From Myxococcota bacterium (GTDB lineage Bacteria; Myxococcota; B64-G9): DNA of 64,000 bases. Below are positions 49,587-56,723 of this stretch, piece after piece. The notes under the pieces are model-generated. The model saw only the letters and a list, made by a program, of their open reading frames with translations, had not been told where the DNA came from and made no database searches. The stretch's first letter is position 1, and every line of letters starts with the position of its first letter. The DNA lies in assembly GCA_022710975.1 (NCBI GenBank), contig JAKLGA010000003.1, positions 186,001 to 250,000 on the forward strand, read 5' to 3'. The position numbers and the translations under genes are program-made.

Positions 49587-51692
49587 CTAGGGGAGCTCGA
49601 CGGTGAGCTCGTAGGTGTTGGCCGCGCCGCTGTAGCCGTACACCTCGACCCAGCGCTCCCCGCTCATGTAGAAGCTGATGCTCTCGGTGTTCTGCGTGCC
49701 CTGGCTGTCCGCCAGGACCTGGCCGTCGGCGTCGTGGAGCTTCATGTCGAGGTCGCCCTGGGCGTGCTCGAAGGCGATGCGGACCGTGGCCTGGCCCACC
49801 GCGGCCTCGCGCGGCAGGTGGAACCAGTCCGATCGCCCGTCGCACACCCGCAGCCCGGGGTAGGTGCCGGCCGCGACCTCGGCCGCGTCCGCCTGGCTGG
49901 CGTTGCCGGCGAAGCCGTCCGGGCAGCCGTCCACCGGACCGCCGAGCGCCTCGCAGGAGGGGATCCAGGCGTGGGGGCTCTCGGTGTCGTCGCGGACCCC
50001 GCGCTGGGCGCAGGGCTCGTCCTCGCTCCAGCCCACCCACTCGTCCCCGCGGCCGAGCGAGATGGCGTGCTCGCGGAAGATCCCGTAGCCGTCCTCGCTG
50101 GCCCCGGCGCCCTGGGCCTTGAACACCACCGGCTCGCGGCACTCGCCGTCCCCCACGTGGTGCTCGTTGTAGTCCATGATGATCTCGTACATGGCCGCGG
50201 TGGTGCTGTTCCAGCAGCAGGTCTTGGACTGCTCGTAGGCCAGCTCGGCGAACACGTAGTCCTCGAGCGCGCGGTGCTGGCGATCGGTGTCGGCCGCGGA
50301 GATGCCGAAGCGCTCCTGGTTGAGCGCGTAGAGCTCGTTGAAGGCCCCCTCGCGCCGAGTGCGGGCCGAGCAGGAGGCGGGGTACTGGCGCAGGTGCGCG
50401 CGGTTGTCCTCGATGGTGCGCAGCAGCGAGGTGCGCAGCTCCTCCGGGCTGACCTCCCCGAGCAGGGTCTCGAACGTCGCCGGGCGCGCCTGGATGGCCG
50501 CGTAGTCCGTGTCGGCCAGCCAGTGGCTCGCGTGGATGCCCAGCACCACGTTGGTCCAGCGGCCGTTGACGCTCTTGGCCGAGCGGAAGCGGCGCACGCC
50601 GCCGCCCAGCTTGTAGTAGGCGTCGCCGTCCGAGTTGGTGCCCGGGCCGCCGCACTCCTCCAGGGTGAAGTAGCGCTTCGAGGCGGCCGGCGTCTCCCAC
50701 TTGGGCTGGCGGCGGGGCATGGAGCCGGAGGCGATCTCGGCCTCCAGGTGGCCGGCCTCGAGCGGCTTGACCGACTTCACCACCATGACGTGGCCGATGC
50801 CGCGCCGCTGCCAGCGCTCGATGTTCAGGTCCCCGGCCTTGAGGGTCTCGGGCTTGAGGTGGTAGGTGTTGGCCGACGAGGCCAGGTTGACCGAGCCGAA
50901 GTAGGCCAGCGTCAGGCACAGGAAGTAGCCCACCCGCTTGTTCAGGAAGAGCTCGTCGAAGTAGGCGCCGGCGTGGGCGTCGTCCCCCAGGAAGGGCTGC
51001 AGCTCGGACGAGGTGCCGGGGATGGCGCGCTCGCGCAGCTTCGCGTCGCTGGGCCAGGTCGTCCCGTCGTAGCGGCTGGTGTAGTCGGTGTACCAGCTCT
51101 TGAAGCGCGGGGTGGTGCCGTACCGGCCGGCCGCCGTGCGCGCGCCGAAGTGTCCGAAGTACAGCCGGTTGCCCTTGGCGTCGGTGCCCTCCAGGAAGAA
51201 GGGCAGGTTGTACCAGGAGGCGAAGGTGATGCGCAGGAACATGGCCACCTCGGCGCACTCGAGCAGCGGCGCCTGGAGGGTCCGGCCCCAGGGGGTGGAG
51301 ATCTCGAAGGTCTGGTAGTAGGTCTCGTGCCCGTCGATCTTCGGCAGGCTCTGAACCCAGCGATCGAACTTCTCGTCCCAGGTGATCCCCGAGTTGGCCT
51401 CCCAGGCCAGGCCCGCCTTGCGCGCCTCGGCCGTGGAGGTGTCCTCCCACTGGTTCTTCACCTCCCACACCGCCGTGTCCGCGCTGTCCACGGCGGTGGA
51501 CAGGCCCTTGGCGCCGGTGAGGGAGTCCTCCTTCTGGTCGTCGGGCACGTCGCACAGGGTGCCCTTGGTCTGGCCCTCCTCGACCGACTGGTCACAGGCC
51601 GGGAGATCGAAGGCGTCGTCCTGCGCTCCGCCGCAGCCGAGGGCCGGGAGCAGGCAGAGCACGGGCAGGATCCAGGGGCGGGAGTTGCGCAT
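49587..51692 (-). CDS. Large lipoprotein with possible papain-like core and C-terminal PPC domain
   Basis: A 701-residue lipoprotein: AAGGAG before the ATG at 51692, signal with LPALGC (Cys20). Residues 140-310 contain APLLECAEVAMFLRITF with Cys146 at the start of a helix and IGHVMVVKSV with His301 on a strand, the arrangement seen in papain-fold peptidases and amidases. This is inference from pattern only. A Cys-rich middle (about 410-560) and a C-terminal pre-peptidase C-terminal (PPC) type domain (about 605-701, with AFEHAQGDLDMKLHDADG and a final beta strand) follow. An enzyme acting on surface protein or murein is possible. Followed by the small beta-repeat gene. Confidence 0.7.
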   Translation of the reverse strand: MRNSRPWILPVLCLLPALGCGGAQDDAFDLPACDQSVEEGQTKGTLCDVPDDQKEDSLTGAKGLSTAVDSADTAVWEVKNQWEDTSTAEARKAGLAWEANSGITWDEKFDRWVQSLPKIDGHETYYQTFEISTPWGRTLQAPLLECAEVAMFLRITFASWYNLPFFLEGTDAKGNRLYFGHFGARTAAGRYGTTPRFKSWYTDYTSRYDGTTWPSDAKLRERAIPGTSSELQPFLGDDAHAGAYFDELFLNKRVGYFLCLTLAYFGSVNLASSANTYHLKPETLKAGDLNIERWQRRGIGHVMVVKSVKPLEAGHLEAEIASGSMPRRQPKWETPAASKRYFTLEECGGPGTNSDGDAYYKLGGGVRRFRSAKSVNGRWTNVVLGIHASHWLADTDYAAIQARPATFETLLGEVSPEELRTSLLRTIEDNRAHLRQYPASCSARTRREGAFNELYALNQERFGISAADTDRQHRALEDYVFAELAYEQSKTCCWNSTTAAMYEIIMDYNEHHVGDGECREPVVFKAQGAGASEDGYGIFREHAISLGRGDEWVGWSEDEPCAQRGVRDDTESPHAWIPSCEALGGPVDGCPDGFAGNASQADAAEVAAGTYPGLRVCDGRSDWFHLPREAAVGQATVRIAFEHAQGDLDMKLHDADGQVLADSQGTQNTESISFYMSGERWVEVYGYSGAANTYELTVELP

Positions 51693-51779
51693 GGGATTCT
51701 CCTTGTCGATCCGCCCCACTGTTGCACGGCCCTGCGCGCCGGGCAAGTCGCCGGCCCGCGGGCCGAGCCGCTCCGCCGG

Positions 51780-52556
51780 TCAGCTGTTGACCTTGCGCCG
51801 GGCGGCCTGCTGGATGGCAGTGCGCACGTGCTGGCTCTTGGCCAGGACGCGCACCTCGCCGAGCGGCAGCCGGTTCATCAGCTCGAGCGCCTCCTTGAGG
51901 GGCGTCTTGGGGTTCCTGATCAGGTTGCGGCACACGGCCGGCGAGCGATTCCACTCGGGGTTCGCGGCCATCATGCGCAGCGCGTCCGGGGACACGCCGG
52001 GCAGCTTGGCGAACTGCTCCACCTCGTCCAGGGTGATGGACGGGTTGCGCAGCACGAACTGGTGCAGCGTCTTGTTGCGGTCGCGGATGAGCAGGGCGCG
52101 CACGGCGCGTTGGCCGCGCATCGCCTCCCGGCGCTTCTCGTCGACCCCCATCTGCTCGAGCCGGTGGAGCAGGTCGCGGGCCTCCTGGCTCGCGTCCGCC
52201 GGGCCCGGCTCCTCCTCCGCGGGCTCCTCCCCGGATCCGCCGGGGGGCGCGACCCGCGGGTCCTGGGCGTCGGGCGGACCCGGGTCCGGGTGGGCCTCGC
52301 ACAGCGCCCGCAGCGCGGCGATCGCCTGGGCCGCGGCCGGACCGAACTGGACGGCGGTGCCCTGGCCGGGGATGACCTGGACCACCTGGCCCTCGAGATC
52401 GAAGGCCTGGCCGTCCGGGGTCTCGAGGTGCAGCGAGGCGGGCGAGAAGAGCGCCGGGTTGTCGGGGCTGCGCACGAGCAGGCCGCCCATGGCGAGCTGG
52501 CCCTGGCAGTCGCGCCGCAGGCTGGACCACGAGCGGTAGCGCAGGACGAGCTCCAC
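51780..52556 (-). CDS. PilZ-like domain protein with C-terminal helical repeats
   Basis: A 258-residue protein. The GTG at 52556 has AGGAG about 10 bases upstream; a TTG at 52574 is an alternative. The N-terminal 90 residues look like a PilZ-type beta barrel (LAMGGLLVRSPD, LHLETPDGQAFDLEGQVVQV, GTAVQFGP) but lack the RxxxR switch, so c-di-GMP binding is doubtful. An acidic Pro-rich linker follows (about 95-125), then helical pairs (about 130-258) with recurring RNPxxx and LRNPSITLDEV motifs. It lies 43 bases after the PilZ gene at 52600 and is probably cotranscribed. Confidence 0.75.
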   Translation of the reverse strand: MELVLRYRSWSSLRRDCQGQLAMGGLLVRSPDNPALFSPASLHLETPDGQAFDLEGQVVQVIPGQGTAVQFGPAAAQAIAALRALCEAHPDPGPPDAQDPRVAPPGGSGEEPAEEEPGPADASQEARDLLHRLEQMGVDEKRREAMRGQRAVRALLIRDRNKTLHQFVLRNPSITLDEVEQFAKLPGVSPDALRMMAANPEWNRSPAVCRNLIRNPKTPLKEALELMNRLPLGEVRVLAKSQHVRTAIQQAARRKVNS

Positions 52557-52599
52557 GCCCGATGCTCTCCTCAAACACCGGGGCAGATCAAGGGTCCTG

Positions 52600-52986
52600 T
52601 CAGTGCAGCAGGTGCTCCTGGCGCAGCGACTCGAGCATCTCGGCCCGACGGCGCTGGAGCACGTAGCGCCGGATGCGGCCGGCGTCCGCGCCCTCGAGCC
52701 GGGTGAACTCCACCGCGGTCTGCTGGAGGATGCCGTCGCCCGCGCCGTACACCACCCGGCCGAGCGCCCGGATGGGACGGTCGTCGCCCGGCAGGCAGAA
52801 CTCGAGGGTCACGGGGATGGAGGCCGGCTCGTCCTCCTCGCGGCCGCTGCCGGGCATCAGGTAGCGGATGCCCCGCTCGGACACGTCCAGCGCGCGCGCC
52901 AGCAGGCTCTGGCGCTCGGCCTCCTCGTGGATGAACACGTTCAGGTTCGCCCTGAGGAACTCGCGGCGTTCGGCGGCCTGGTTCAT
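52600..52986 (-). CDS. PilZ domain protein
   Basis: A 128-residue single-domain protein with the c-di-GMP signature: RREFLR near the N-terminus (residues 7-12, RxxxR) and DVSERG (DxSxxG) about 25 residues later. Both binding motifs are intact, so ligand binding is likely. GGAGGG precedes the ATG at 52986. First gene of a two-gene unit with the helical-repeat PilZ-like protein. Confidence 0.9.
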   Translation of the reverse strand: MNQAAERREFLRANLNVFIHEEAERQSLLARALDVSERGIRYLMPGSGREEDEPASIPVTLEFCLPGDDRPIRALGRVVYGAGDGILQQTAVEFTRLEGADAGRIRRYVLQRRRAEMLESLRQEHLLH

Positions 52987-53025
52987 GACACCCTCCGTGG
53001 GTTGGTGGCCAAATGTCATACATGT

Positions 53026-53054
53026 AGGATAATGTGGCCTTCAAGGGGCGTCAA
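53026..53054 (-). promoter_or_regulatory. PilZ gene promoter
   Basis: On the minus strand: TTGACG (complement of 53049-53054), 17 bases, TATCCT (complement of 53026-53031). The start near 53019 leaves a leader of about 32 bases with the ribosome site. Good match to the local promoter form. Confidence 0.55.
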
Positions 53055-53095
53055 GAAATCGGCCAGTTCACGCGAATCCCCAGGCATTCCGTACG

Positions 53096-53125
53096 TTGAC
53101 AGGCGGCCCGGGTTGGTGGTTCAGT
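53096..53125 (+). promoter_or_regulatory. Candidate promoter of zinc-ribbon membrane protein operon
   Basis: TTGACA at 53096-53101, 18-base spacer, TTCAGT at 53120-53125, about 25 bases before the ATG at 53150. The -10 is weak. It is back-to-back with the PilZ gene promoter. Confidence 0.4.
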
Positions 53126-53149
53126 GAGGGCCTGAAAGGGGATTTTCGC

Positions 53150-54706
53150 ATGAGATTCTTCTGTCCTGCTTGCGGCACGGCGCACACGATGGCGGACGAT
53201 CAGGTCCCGGCCGAGGGGACCAAGGTGGCCTGCTCCCGCTGCGCCTTCCAGATCACGGTGCGCGGCAAGAAGCCGAGGACGGCGACCGTGCCGTCGCTCG
53301 CGCCGCCCGAGGAGCCGGGCGACCGGACGCCCACCGACGACGAGGATCAGCCGACCCAGGCGGTCGAGCGGCCCGCGCCGGCCGCGGAGGCGCCCGCCCC
53401 GGCGGCCACCCGCCCGCGCGCCGCCGCCGCCAGCCCGTCGCGCGCCCCGTCGGCGGCCCCGGCCGCCACCTCCAGGCCGAGCTCCCAGGTCGGCCCACGG
53501 CCGAAGCCATCCCAGCCGGCCCCGGCCGCCTCCAAGCCCGAGGCCAAGCCGCAGCCCAAGCCGCAGCCCAAGCCCGAACCGCACGTCTCGGAGCCGCCCG
53601 ATCTCTCGGACGACGGCGAGGCGCCCGCGGGCGACGAGCTCGGACAGGCCGTCGGCCAGGTGGAGGACGAGCTGCGGGCCGCGGCGGGCCAGGCGGCCTC
53701 CCAGATGAAGGCCGCCCTGGCCGGCGGGCTGCCCTTCCCCGGGACGGTCCGCAGCGGCGACCGCTACCGCTTCCGCGACCTGCTCTTCGCCCTGCGGGCC
53801 CCGCTCGACGTGCGCAAGCTCGCGGTCAGCGCCGCGGGCTTCTTCTGCGGCGGGCTCCTGTTCGTGTTGATCGCCTGGCTGGGCGTGCTCACCAAGACGG
53901 GCCCGGTGGTGATCAGCGGCATGGTGCTGGGTGGGTTCGTCTTCTGGGCCTGCCTGACCCTGGGCCTGGCGGTGGCCTCGCGCCAGAGCGACCTCGAGGC
54001 CCGCGCGGGCAAGAAGCTGCCGCTCGGAGAGGGGCTGGGCTACGTGCGCTCGCGCTGGCTGACCGTGCTGGGCACGCCGTTCCTGTTCGTGGTGGGCATC
54101 CTGGCGCTGGGCGTGGGGATCGCGGTCTTCATCCTGCTGGCGCGCATCCCCTACGCCGGCCCGCTGGTGTTCGGCCTGGCGTTCCTGCCGGTGTTCCTGA
54201 TGGCCTTCCTGGCCGTGCTGCTGGCCGTGGCGCTGTGGCTGGTCACCTTCACCTACGTGCCCGCCGGCGGCGAGAGCGGCCCGTGGACCGCGCTCAAGCG
54301 GACCTGGGCCGTGCTGCGCGGACGGCCCGGCCCCTACCTGCTGCACTTCCTGGTGGCCGCGCTCGTGACCGGCGGGCTCCTGTGGCTGCTCGGCAAGCTG
54401 GTGCATCAGGCCTTCACCTTCATCTCCATGGTCGACGGCTTCGCCGGCGGCGGCGAGGTGTCGCGGGTCCTGCTGTCCATCCCGGGCGCGCTGTACGCGC
54501 TGATCGAGCTCATCGCGCCCAGCGGGCTGGGCGCCGGCGCGGGCGCGAGCTGGGAGTTCACCATCGCGGGCTGGCTGGCGGGGCTGGGCATGCTGGCCGT
54601 GGCCAGCCTGGTGGTCGGCTTCGGCCTGACCTACTTCCAGGCCGCCGGGGTGGTCTCTCACCACCTCAACACCCAGGACAGCGGGCAGCCCGGAGCCAGG
54701 TCATGA
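53150..54706 (+). CDS. Zinc-ribbon multi-pass membrane protein
   Basis: A 518-residue protein. The N-terminus has an MJ0042-type zinc ribbon (MRFFCPACGTAH, then CSRCAFQITV). A Pro/Ala/Lys-rich linker (about 55-160) follows, then a membrane part (about 235-505) with six or more helices in pairs. The start at 53150 has AAAGGGG upstream and begins directly with the ribbon. The layout resembles myxobacterial membrane proteins whose ribbon contacts cytoplasmic partners. It overlaps the next lipoprotein gene by four bases (ATGA), so the two probably function together. Confidence 0.8.
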   Translation: MRFFCPACGTAHTMADDQVPAEGTKVACSRCAFQITVRGKKPRTATVPSLAPPEEPGDRTPTDDEDQPTQAVERPAPAAEAPAPAATRPRAAAASPSRAPSAAPAATSRPSSQVGPRPKPSQPAPAASKPEAKPQPKPQPKPEPHVSEPPDLSDDGEAPAGDELGQAVGQVEDELRAAAGQAASQMKAALAGGLPFPGTVRSGDRYRFRDLLFALRAPLDVRKLAVSAAGFFCGGLLFVLIAWLGVLTKTGPVVISGMVLGGFVFWACLTLGLAVASRQSDLEARAGKKLPLGEGLGYVRSRWLTVLGTPFLFVVGILALGVGIAVFILLARIPYAGPLVFGLAFLPVFLMAFLAVLLAVALWLVTFTYVPAGGESGPWTALKRTWAVLRGRPGPYLLHFLVAALVTGGLLWLLGKLVHQAFTFISMVDGFAGGGEVSRVLLSIPGALYALIELIAPSGLGAGAGASWEFTIAGWLAGLGMLAVASLVVGFGLTYFQAAGVVSHHLNTQDSGQPGARS

Positions 54707-55233
54707 GCCTGGCCGGTCCGCGCCTCGCCCTGGCGTTCGCGGGCGCGGCGCTCGCGGCCCTGGCGCTCGGCGGCGCGGGCTGCAAGTCCGCGGTCGGCGC
54801 CGCGGACAAGAACCTCATGGAGGTGGTCGACCGCTTCCACCACGACATCCGCTGGAAGTACAACCAGCAGGCCGCCGCCAGGGTGCCTGCCCACCAGTCC
54901 GCCGACTTCCTCGAGCTGCTCGAGGGCATGAAGAACGACCTGAACATCACCGCCTGGGACGTGCGCAAGGTGGAGTACGACGCGGCGGCCAAGCGCGCCA
55001 CCGTCCGCATGCACCTGGAGTACTTCCTGATGCCGTCGACCGTGATGCGCGAGGTGAGCGTGGAGCAGGTCTGGGAGGAGATCGAGGACTCGTGGGTGTG
55101 CCTGTCGATCAAGGGCGGCCCGGTCGAGCTCCAGTCGCTGCCCCCGCCCGCCGCGGCCGATGGCGGCCCGGGTGTGGTCTCGCCCGCGCCCGCGGCCGAG
55201 CCGGATCAGCCGGGCGGCTCCGGCGCGCCATGA
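54703..55233 (+). CDS. Lipoprotein of unknown function
   Basis: A 176-residue lipoprotein with signal peptide and lipobox GGAGC (Cys27). The mature part (about 35-145) looks like a mixed alpha/beta domain similar in plan to NTF2-like or nuclear-transport-factor-shaped proteins (helix VVDRFHHDIRWKYNQQAA, then strands), and ends in a Pro/Ala-rich tail. The overlaps ATGA on both sides place it in one unit with the membrane protein and the pseudouridine synthase. The fold call is tentative. Confidence 0.75.
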   Translation: MSLAGPRLALAFAGAALAALALGGAGCKSAVGAADKNLMEVVDRFHHDIRWKYNQQAAARVPAHQSADFLELLEGMKNDLNITAWDVRKVEYDAAAKRATVRMHLEYFLMPSTVMREVSVEQVWEEIEDSWVCLSIKGGPVELQSLPPPAAADGGPGVVSPAPAAEPDQPGGSGAP

Positions 55234-55985
55234 ACGCCCCCGCCCGGCCCGCCGCGGCGCCCCGCATCCTGTACGAGGACGAGCTGCTGCTGGGGCTGGA
55301 GAAGCCCACGGGCTGGAACGTCTTCGGCCAGGCCTCGCTGGCCGCCTGGCTGCTCGCGGTGCGGCCTGACCTGGCCGGGGTGGGGCCGGCCGAGGCGCCA
55401 GCCATCGCCCACCGGCTCGATCGGGAGACCTCCGGGCTGATGCTGGCGGCCAAGGACCGCGAGGGGTTGCGGGCCCTGCGGGCGCAGCTCTCCGGCCAGG
55501 GCTGTCGCAAGGGCTACCTGGCGGTGCTCGAGGGCCGGCTGGAGGGGACGCAGGTGATCGAGACGCCGCTGGGGGGACGGTACCGGCGCTCGGCCCGCGT
55601 GAGCGTGGCCGCGCCGGGCCGGAGGCTGCGCGGGGTGCGGCCTGCCCGCACCGAGCTCGAGCCGCTCTGCCCCGGCGAAGAGGCCAGCCTGTGCCTGGCG
55701 CGCATCGGCGCCGGCATGCGTCACCAGATCCGCGCCCACCTGGCCCACCTGGGCCATCCGCTGTGGGGCGATCGGCTGTACGGCAGCCGGCGCGCCTGGC
55801 CTGCCGGGGCGCCGGGTTTCCTGCTGCACGCCTGGACGCTCGAGCTGACGCACCCGGGCTCGGGCGCGCCGCTCCGCCTGGCGTGCCCCGCGCCCGAGAG
55901 TTGGCGGGAGCTCCTGGCCACGCTCTCGCTGCCCTCGCCGCCCGCTCCGCCCGGGGCGCTTGACTCGGCCCGGGGGCTCGGCTAG
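55230..55985 (+). CDS. RluA-family pseudouridine synthase
   Basis: Converts uridine to pseudouridine in RNA. 251 residues with the RluA catalytic motif [15 protein letters not shown], where the Asp is the nucleophile, the N-terminal [10 protein letters not shown] (usual KPxGxxV), and the C-terminal [24 protein letters not shown]-like segment. There is no S4 domain. The start at 55230 overlaps the previous stop. The target (rRNA or tRNA) cannot be told. Its 3' end contains the -35 of the next gene's promoter. Confidence 0.92.
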   Translation: [251 protein letters not shown]

Positions 55986-55988
55986 CCT
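55960..55988 (+). promoter_or_regulatory. Promoter of the PilZ-type gene at 56049
   Basis: TTGACT at 55960-55965, 17-base spacer, TAGCCT at 55983-55988. The start is near 55995. The promoter lies over the end of the pseudouridine synthase gene. A CRP-type palindrome covers the region just downstream of the start site. Confidence 0.55.
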
Positions 55989-55996
55989 GACGATCA

Positions 55997-56012
55997 TGTG
56001 ACCTCGGTCACA
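55997..56012. promoter_or_regulatory. Perfect CRP/FNR-family palindrome upstream of PilZ gene
   Basis: TGTGA-CCTCGG-TCACA at 55997-56012 matches the CRP consensus at every fixed position. Its centre is about 10 bases downstream of the predicted transcription start and 44 bases before the ATG, a position that would block transcription. It shares TGTGACC with the site near the protease gene. Confidence 0.65.
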
Positions 56013-56048
56013 GTTCGGGTGCCCGTCTCCGGGGGGACGGTGACGACG

Positions 56049-56723
56049 ATGGACGCAAACCTCAAGCCGGTGTCGGTCTTCCTCAGGAGTCTCGGGGAGC
56101 TGCGCGCCTGCTACCTGGCCGAGGCCCCCTTCGGCGGCATGGTGGTCGAGGTGGGTCGCGAGGTCCGCGAGGAGGATCTCGTCGAGCTGCGCCTGGCCTT
56201 CGGCGAGGAGCGGTTCTCGCTGCGCGGGCTGGTGCTGTGGTGCCGGCAGGTGGAGGGTGGCCGCCGGCTGGCCGGGGTCGGCTTCCTGGCCAGCGAGGCC
56301 GACACCCGCGAGCGCATGATGCGCCACGAGACCGGCAAGACGCCTCCGCCCATCCCGGGCACGGACGTGGAGCGCAAGGACCCGCGCTACGACACCACCC
56401 TCAAGGTGGTGTACGAGACCCCCGGCGACTTCGTCATGGACTACACCCAGCAGAACATCTCCGCCGGGGGGCTGTTCGTCGCCAGCAGCCGGCCGCCCGA
56501 GGTGGGCTCGACCATCCTGCTGAGGCTCTATCCGCCCGGCGAGAGCAGCCCGATCGACCTGCCGGGCCAGGTGGCCTGGCGTCGGACCGGCCAGGGCTTC
56601 GGGGTGCGCTTCGTCGCCCTCGACGATCCCGCCCGCGGGCGCCTGGACTCCCTGCTGCGCCAGACCGCGGCCAGCAGGCCGGCCCGTCCCCCCCAGCCCC
56701 GCTACGAGGGCCTGTCGGTCTGA
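56049..56723 (+). CDS. PilZ-family protein with two related domains
   Basis: A 224-residue protein. The start at 56049 is preferred because an earlier GTG (55998) would lie inside the CRP palindrome. Residues 1-90 form a degenerate PilZ-like domain (YLAEAPFGGMVVEV, LRGLVLWCRQVEGG). Residues 105-210 form a second PilZ domain of the type abundant in Myxococcus: ERKDPRYDTTLKVVYE, NISAGGLFVASSRPP, DLPGQVAWRR, FGVRFVAL. RxxxR is only partly kept (RKDPR), while NxSxxG is present. c-di-GMP binding is possible. Its last 22 bases overlap the end of mfd. Confidence 0.87.
   Translation: MDANLKPVSVFLRSLGELRACYLAEAPFGGMVVEVGREVREEDLVELRLAFGEERFSLRGLVLWCRQVEGGRRLAGVGFLASEADTRERMMRHETGKTPPPIPGTDVERKDPRYDTTLKVVYETPGDFVMDYTQQNISAGGLFVASSRPPEVGSTILLRLYPPGESSPIDLPGQVAWRRTGQGFGVRFVALDDPARGRLDSLLRQTAASRPARPPQPRYEGLSV

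Noticed and set aside
53410-53600. Low-complexity Pro/Ala/Lys segment as a sign of frameshift or transfer
   Set aside because: The frame continues into a well-formed membrane domain and codon use is like the neighbours. It is an ordinary linker between zinc ribbon and membrane part.
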